Shown: piece after piece, positions 59,087 through 64,000 of the stretch
Layout of the letters: each line of letters begins with the position of its first letter
Numbering within the stretch: position 1 is the first letter of the stretch
Source: a virus
Strand: one strand, 5' to 3'
DNA length: 64,000 bases
IMG/VR virus record: IMGVR_UViG_3300028416_000501
Span: 1-64,000 of that record
Notes under the pieces: generated by a model
What the model saw: only the letters and a program-made list of their open reading frames with translations
Told to the model about the DNA's origin: nothing
Databases searched by the model: none
Translations under genes and position numbers: made by a program

Positions 59087-59845
59087 TCATTTGTATTTGT
59101 ATTCATCAGCAATGGCGATAATAGTATCCCATGATAATTCAACTATGCTTTTAATCATAGGGTGTGCTATTTGATTAAGATGATTATATTGATCAATTAT
59201 AGGATCAAATAATAATTTATGATTTACTGTTACATGGTAGTCAAAAAATTGTAGTGATGTATAATTCTTTTGTAGTAGTTCGCCAGCATTAACCCATATT
59301 AAGTTATTATGTGTTTTCATATACTCTTGTTCCATGAGTGTTTTGACCCTTATACGATGACACATTCTTTCGAGACTAATTTTTGTGTTATAATCAACAT
59401 CTTCCGCAGCTTCGTCACTAAATTCCATCATTAAGAAATGAAACCTATTAGTAGGCTGATTTTTCATATCAAGATATGTACTATAAAAATTACCACTAAC
59501 ATCACAAATTACATTACTAATAACATCCGCTATGCAATTAACATAAAATCCAGAGCTTTTATAATCAATTACCATACTATTATCAGTACTGTATCTAATA
59601 TGCTCATTGTAGTATTTCAGTTCTTTGGTATTGTCAAAATGCTTATATGTGTCTCCGTGATGTGTGTAATAGTCATCACTGTGTCGTACATATAATCCAA
59701 AAATGCCTGGATAAAATTCCCAAAGATCCTTGCCATGATTCTCTGCTCTAAGTACTGTGAGTAATCTATTTGTAAGTTCATTCAAACTATGTCCTGGGCC
59801 AACTACAATATCTCTATCAGCTAGATTTTTGTTCCAAATAGTCAT
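59087..59845 (-). CDS. Hypothetical protein in radical SAM operon, 252 aa
   Basis: ATGA overlap with the radical SAM gene upstream. Segments VGPGHSLNELTNRLLTVLRA, DDYYTHHGDTYKHFD and FLMMEFSDEAAED show His/Asp-rich blocks but no recognised signature. The family is unknown. It may be a substrate-handling partner. Confidence 0.6.
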   Translation of the reverse strand: MTIWNKNLADRDIVVGPGHSLNELTNRLLTVLRAENHGKDLWEFYPGIFGLYVRHSDDYYTHHGDTYKHFDNTKELKYYNEHIRYSTDNSMVIDYKSSGFYVNCIADVISNVICDVSGNFYSTYLDMKNQPTNRFHFLMMEFSDEAAEDVDYNTKISLERMCHRIRVKTLMEQEYMKTHNNLIWVNAGELLQKNYTSLQFFDYHVTVNHKLLFDPIIDQYNHLNQIAHPMIKSIVELSWDTIIAIADEYKYK

Positions 59846-61080
59846 TTATTTTCTGCCTTCATTAATCTGTTGTGTACTGATTCCATATTTTCAATTTCCA
59901 GTCCTAGATGCTCTCTAACTAAAGATTTTAGAGAAATTGACATTGGGTATCTCATTTCTATATCTCTGTTATATTTTCTCATTTTTGCATAGTCTCGAAT
60001 ATTTGGTTGATTGCTTTCTATATAATTAATAAATCTCTGCATCTCAGGGTGCCTATCTAACGCACCTTTTAACTTATTAATAATTGCTTCTCTGTATTCT
60101 TCGGGCCAAACACTAGGTGTTAAGTATCTGGGTGTTTGTAGTACGTTTGCAGTAATAAATCTTAAATCTACTTCACTGTCTTTCCAAAAGTCATAAAACT
60201 CGGGCATATGAAATACGTTATGTGATTGTACTGTAATGCCTGCTGCAACATCAATAGTAGGATAACTATTTAATGCTAACATGTTTGCGTATACATTGTC
60301 CCAATCTCCATCCCTACGTATAAAATTATATACATCACCTACGCCGTCCATACTTATTTTAATATTAACACTTTTAAATTCATTCCAAATTTTAATTAAA
60401 TCATATTGTTTAAATTTTATATAACTTAGATTACTAGCATACCGTAGTTTTATTTTACTTTTTAGATGCAGTGGAATTGACTCTAACAAGTCATAATGTT
60501 CTTTATTAATAATTGGTTCACCACCAGTGAACTGTAATGTATGCACTGACTCCCATAATTCCGGCCATTCGTTTAAACTATTAAATAACGTTGTTGGCCT
60601 TAGTAGCTTAGTTTCGTGTCCATCTTTTTGATATTTTGTTATAATATCTAAATCTTTTACACGTTTATAACTACTGTGAGTACTACACATTATACATTTT
60701 AGATTACAAAAGTTACTGACTTTAAGTTCAATCCATTTAGGACTATTACTAACACTATAGTCATCATTAACTTCAATGACTTCTGAAAATTCATTCCAGT
60801 TGTCCTTTTCCCATTGTTGACGGTTGCTTACAATGCCACTATCTTCGTTATGCCAACACACTTCACAGCGTTCTGGTCTTTCGTCCTCTGCCAAAGCACG
60901 TCTTAGCTCTTTATAGTTTTCGTTGTTCCAGCTTTCAAGAGCAGTCTCACCTGGATTATTCAATGGGGTTTCTTGCGCCTCACAACAAGGCACCATGTCT
61001 CCACCGGCACTTCCGTAAATGTGCATAAATGGTAACATACAAAATGTTTTACTCTTTTTTAGTTTATCTTTATCTATCAT
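59842..61080 (-). CDS. Radical SAM enzyme, N-terminal twitch type
   Basis: 412 aa. C14, C32-C33 and C72-x2-C75 (CEVCWHNEDSGIVSNR), core CNLKCIMC (C125, C129, C132), QFTGGEPII. It overlaps the radical SAM gene upstream by 11 bases. The C-terminal tail is extended (SLKSLVREHLGLEIENM) relative to its paralogues. Confidence 0.9.
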   Translation of the reverse strand: MIDKDKLKKSKTFCMLPFMHIYGSAGGDMVPCCEAQETPLNNPGETALESWNNENYKELRRALAEDERPERCEVCWHNEDSGIVSNRQQWEKDNWNEFSEVIEVNDDYSVSNSPKWIELKVSNFCNLKCIMCSTHSSYKRVKDLDIITKYQKDGHETKLLRPTTLFNSLNEWPELWESVHTLQFTGGEPIINKEHYDLLESIPLHLKSKIKLRYASNLSYIKFKQYDLIKIWNEFKSVNIKISMDGVGDVYNFIRRDGDWDNVYANMLALNSYPTIDVAAGITVQSHNVFHMPEFYDFWKDSEVDLRFITANVLQTPRYLTPSVWPEEYREAIINKLKGALDRHPEMQRFINYIESNQPNIRDYAKMRKYNRDIEMRYPMSISLKSLVREHLGLEIENMESVHNRLMKAENK

Positions 61081-62206
61081 TGTATTTTAGTATATTCTCA
61101 AACTTAGGTGCAAGATTTATATCTTGTCCTCTATGTGTTAAAATTCTATTTAACTCTTTTATATACTGCTCACTATTATCTTGTTGATTATCTGTAGTTG
61201 CACACATATTTTTTAATAACTTATAGCTAGGTGTAAACTTACCAGCATTCTTATTAAATCCCATGTACTGTTGATCTATTGTTAATTCTAATGTACGCTT
61301 AAACCAATTTGGCCAATGCTCTACACTCATATAATGAGGCTCATATACTGTTTGTAGCATTACTCCAATGCCTTTATGCACTCTTGCCCAATGTATAAAC
61401 TCATGTAGCTGTGGAGCGTTAATAACGCTTACAGTGGTGGCTGTAGCTATTTTTAAGCGTCCTGTAGCGTCTTTTACTTCTATCCACTTGTCAAGTGTAG
61501 CCTCTATTGTTTCCCACTTACTAGGGTAACGTAGAAGGTCGTTTGTAGTGCCCACACCATCAATACTAGGACTTAGTTGTATACGCTTAAACTTTAATAA
61601 TGCATCAAGTTCTAATTTCTTTGGAAACCATGTACAGTTTGTAAATATCTCTAAGTCGATCTGTCCTGCTATTCCACTGTCCGCTAATCTAACGACTAGG
61701 TTTAAAAACTGCCTATGTAAGAACGGCTCGCCACCTGTTACTTTAATAAACTTAACATGCTTTAATTTGTCTAAATCTAAATTATCTAAATCATATTCTT
61801 GTACTTCTTTTAATTTTTTAATCTTCTCTGGAGAACTAATGCCTAATGCAAGTTCATCTTTGTCCCACGTATGACTAAACTCTGCTCCACAACTTAAACA
61901 TGCTAAGTTGCAAAGTCTACCTACTGTTATTTCTAAATACTCTAAACGTACTGTATCTGTAAAGTCATCAAAGAATTCATCAGCTTCAGTTCTCATACTG
62001 CTACCTTTCATTTCTTCGTCAGACTTACATTTATAACATCCAGGGTGCCATTCATTACGCATCATAGTTTTGCGTATCTCGTTAAAGCTATTATCTTCTG
62101 GTAAAAATCTTGTATGAAATCTACAACATGGTGTTGCAGGTTGTCCGTGCATAAGCATTTCTGCTTTGAACGGGTAAGCACATGCGTTAGCAGGTAACTT
62201 ATTCAT
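61070..62206 (-). CDS. Radical SAM enzyme, N-terminal twitch type
   Basis: 378 aa. C9, C27-C28 and C57-x2-C60, core CNLACLSC (C99, C103, C106), KVTGGEPFL. CNLACxxC is shared with the partial enzyme at 63097, so these two may be closest relatives. It overlaps the aminotransferase-like gene by 8 bases. Confidence 0.9.
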   Translation of the reverse strand: MNKLPANACAYPFKAEMLMHGQPATPCCRFHTRFLPEDNSFNEIRKTMMRNEWHPGCYKCKSDEEMKGSSMRTEADEFFDDFTDTVRLEYLEITVGRLCNLACLSCGAEFSHTWDKDELALGISSPEKIKKLKEVQEYDLDNLDLDKLKHVKFIKVTGGEPFLHRQFLNLVVRLADSGIAGQIDLEIFTNCTWFPKKLELDALLKFKRIQLSPSIDGVGTTNDLLRYPSKWETIEATLDKWIEVKDATGRLKIATATTVSVINAPQLHEFIHWARVHKGIGVMLQTVYEPHYMSVEHWPNWFKRTLELTIDQQYMGFNKNAGKFTPSYKLLKNMCATTDNQQDNSEQYIKELNRILTHRGQDINLAPKFENILKYNDR

Positions 62207-63104
62207 AAAAATTTCCTTTGTTTTTGTAACGCTTTAGTGCTTTTGCAATATTAATTCTGTTGTATATTCCATCTCTATGAAACTCATCATACTGTGGACC
62301 TTTAGGTGCTAATGCAATATGTATGGTGTTTGTCATTTCAAATCCATAATGATCGCATACTGCTACATGCGAGTCCATATACTTTTTAGGAATAGTATCT
62401 GGTCCAAACTTTTCCATAAGCCTATTAGCAATTGCAGTGTTGAGATGGTTTCCATGATTCCAATCTGTTTGTACTTCTAAACTACCTTCGTTGATGCGTG
62501 AGAATGTAATACCTGCACGCCAGTTACCACAACTTAATCCTTTAGTAGTACTAAATGCTACCATCTTAATACAAGGTTCATCTAAGTTTATATCTATGTC
62601 AAAGCAAGTACCAAACCATGCACAATCAACTAACACTGGAATGTCTAATTGATTACATATTTTAATCATATCGTCAAACCGCTCTGGAACTCTACCAGTG
62701 CCACTAAATGGTACACTTACTAATACTGCATCACCTTGTGTTAAGCCCTTGTCATCAATACTGTCACTCCATTCTAAATTTGTGTGTATCAATGCATCTC
62801 TGTTATATGGATACTCACCTCTAAATGTTTTGAGGTTGAGGTTGTTCACTGAACAATAGTAGTGCCACCAATCTAGTGTCTGTGTAGTGCCTACACTTGC
62901 AAACCTATAAGGAAATGCATCAAGTCCAGTAAAGTTGTTTAGTTTACTGCTTTCAATCCAGCCTTGATATCTATCTAACATAATGTTAGACTCGTCTGCC
63001 AGTGTTGATATATCTATGTTAGGAAAGAATGTTTCATTGAGGTGATCCATGTATGGTTGGTTCCATACACTGTTTCCTGTCTTTCCAAAATCTGGGTTAC
63101 TCAT
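62199..63104 (-). CDS. PLP-dependent aminotransferase-like protein (fold type I), short
   Basis: 301 aa, versus about 400 in typical members. PVLVDCAWFGTCFDI holds the Asp that would contact the PLP ring nitrogen, and VAFSTTKGLSCGNWRAG has the Schiff-base Lys followed by an Arg loop. The missing part is mostly at the C-terminal small domain. It could transaminate an intermediate made by the flanking radical SAM enzymes. Confidence 0.75.
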   Translation of the reverse strand: MSNPDFGKTGNSVWNQPYMDHLNETFFPNIDISTLADESNIMLDRYQGWIESSKLNNFTGLDAFPYRFASVGTTQTLDWWHYYCSVNNLNLKTFRGEYPYNRDALIHTNLEWSDSIDDKGLTQGDAVLVSVPFSGTGRVPERFDDMIKICNQLDIPVLVDCAWFGTCFDIDINLDEPCIKMVAFSTTKGLSCGNWRAGITFSRINEGSLEVQTDWNHGNHLNTAIANRLMEKFGPDTIPKKYMDSHVAVCDHYGFEMTNTIHIALAPKGPQYDEFHRDGIYNRINIAKALKRYKNKGNFYE

Positions 63105-64000
63105 TGTATAATTTTAACTCCTTTATTAGTGCAAAGGTATCTGTGCCACGTAATCTGTCTAAGTCTTTTGTATACTTAACAAACCACTTCCATTGCTTTT
63201 CTTGTTCTGCTTCATCTACTTCAACTTGCAATCCATCTCTGATAGCATGAATACCTGTTTGATAATGTATCTCGTCTGCATGATAGCTTCCCTTAGGCCA
63301 AATACTTTGATCTGGTATCTGTAGTAATTTATCATACATAATGTACTTTAACACCTCCGGCATGTATGCAATATTGAGGTATGTAGGATTTACTACTACG
63401 TTGCTCATGCTTATACTTGCTCTGTGCATATGTTTCTCTTTAAACCAATTCCACACTTTGTCTAAGCCAAATACATTTGTTAGCATAACTGTTACTGCAA
63501 ACACAACTTCAATGTTAGGATATGTGTAAAACTTTTCTATGTTTTCTTCTAACTGTTCAAATGTATACGAACCGCCTCGTACTACACTGTATAATTCATC
63601 TACTGCTTCAATACTAATAAGCAATTCAATATGTTTAAAGTGTTTAAATATCTCTTGGAAGTCATCATCAAACACTGTAGCATTTGTACTAATATCTAGC
63701 ATAATGTTTGATGCTAGTCCTTGGTCAATAAACCATTGTAATATTGCTTTACAACTTTCGTCATATAAGGGCTCTCCGCCTCTTAGTGCTACCCACTGTA
63801 GGTTGCGAAAGTATTCTGGATCAGCAAACAAGTTATCAAGGAATGACATGTCTTCAACTCCATGATATCCTATTTGTGCATTTTTCCAATAGTCCGGTTT
63901 TTCTTTGTTTAGTTTCTTTCCATCCTTCGTCCAACCGGTACTAACAAATGGATTACAATGAATACATGCTAGGTTACACTTGTTGCTGATTGTAAAGTCC
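63097..64000 (-). CDS. Radical SAM enzyme, 5' end beyond window
   Basis: The frame is open to the right edge. It reads CNLACIHC within the first coding bases (about 63937-63960) and ALRGGEPLYD near 63780. The C-terminal tail WFVKYTKDLDRLRGTDTFALI matches the shared motif. The N-terminal auxiliary cysteines would lie outside the window. It overlaps the aminotransferase-like gene by 8 bases. Confidence 0.9.
   Translation of the reverse strand, partial: DFTISNKCNLACIHCNPFVSTGWTKDGKKLNKEKPDYWKNAQIGYHGVEDMSFLDNLFADPEYFRNLQWVALRGGEPLYDESCKAILQWFIDQGLASNIMLDISTNATVFDDDFQEIFKHFKHIELLISIEAVDELYSVVRGGSYTFEQLEENIEKFYTYPNIEVVFAVTVMLTNVFGLDKVWNWFKEKHMHRASISMSNVVVNPTYLNIAYMPEVLKYIMYDKLLQIPDQSIWPKGSYHADEIHYQTGIHAIRDGLQVEVDEAEQEKQWKWFVKYTKDLDRLRGTDTFALIKELKLYNE

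Noticed and set aside
1-64000. Bacterial chromosome region with a biosynthetic cluster
   Set aside because: T4-type polymerase and clamp loader, two cell-wall hydrolases, tiny overlapping genes and late-type promoter boxes throughout point to a virus; no rRNA, tRNA or cellular housekeeping operon is present.

Overview
This window looks like part of the genome of a large T4-like marine myovirus rather than a cell. It carries a T4-type family B DNA polymerase (gp43-like, 20340-23033) and a clamp-loader ATPase (gp44-like, 39249-40181). It also has a GroES-like co-chaperonin, a ClpP-like protease, MazG, two cell-wall hydrolases, a DsbA-like DNA-binding protein and dozens of tiny tightly overlapping genes. 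The DNA is AT-rich, and I see no rRNA, tRNA, transposase or integrase. No photosynthesis gene is visible, so a heterotrophic marine host (SAR11-like, for example) is at least as likely as a cyanobacterium. The sequence does not decide this.

Layout. (1) 1-17.3 kb, + strand: a late-type block of proteins, many beginning with a short M-[KR]-[IL]-x-x-[IL]-x-x-E leader and carrying internal L-N-E/(A,G,S) sites. Both resemble the T4 capsid-targeting leader and prohead-protease cleavage rule, so I read this block mainly as proteins packaged in the head. It includes a 987-aa repeat protein with a nucleotidyltransferase-like end and a lytic transglycosylase. Two radical SAM genes, a 2-oxoglutarate oxygenase and an acetyltransferase are interspersed. 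(2) 17.4-23.3 kb: DsbA-like protein, membrane protein, DNA methylase, radical SAM gene and DNA polymerase. (3) 23.3-28.3 kb: small genes behind near-consensus sigma70 promoters, a structured leader, a SleB-type hydrolase and an SGNH-like protein. (4) 28.4-36 kb: leucyl aminopeptidase, four iron-sulfur assembly or redox proteins (MIP18/SufT type, FdxA, NifU C-domain, HesB/IscA), adenine phosphoribosyltransferase, MazG, a DnaE-derived fragment, GroES-like and ClpP-like proteins, and a ParB-like protein. (5) 36-43.5 kb: PRPP synthetase, SGNH-like and kinase-like proteins, clamp loader, a MotA/TolQ-plus-TolR-like membrane cassette, two paralogous small genes and a zinc metalloprotease. (6) 43.5-64 kb, - strand: one almost gapless operon dominated by radical SAM enzymes.

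The most striking content is the radical SAM expansion. Fifteen genes in 64 kb have the CxxxCxxC signature. Twelve of the fifteen show an extra cysteine set (C, CC, CxxC) in front of the radical SAM core, the N-terminal 'twitch' architecture; the fifteenth gene runs off the right edge, so its N-terminus cannot be seen. Two more genes encode stand-alone SPASM-like auxiliary-cluster domains. The same window supplies Fe-S carrier and scaffold proteins and a ferredoxin. Tailoring-type enzymes sit among the radical SAM genes: a 2-oxoglutarate oxygenase, an SDR-like oxidoreductase, a PLP aminotransferase-like protein, an SGNH protein and two large unrecognised paralogues. I infer a phage-encoded modification system of unknown substrate, with its own Fe-S supply.

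Regulation visible in the sequence: about a dozen near-consensus TTGACA/TATAAT promoters, four of them with a CAAGA-NN-TCTTG palindrome between -35 and -10; rho-independent terminators directly upstream of several promoters; and GATAAATA/TATAAATA boxes like T4 late promoters upstream of presumed late genes. Genes commonly overlap by 1, 4 or 8 bases, which suggests pervasive translational coupling.
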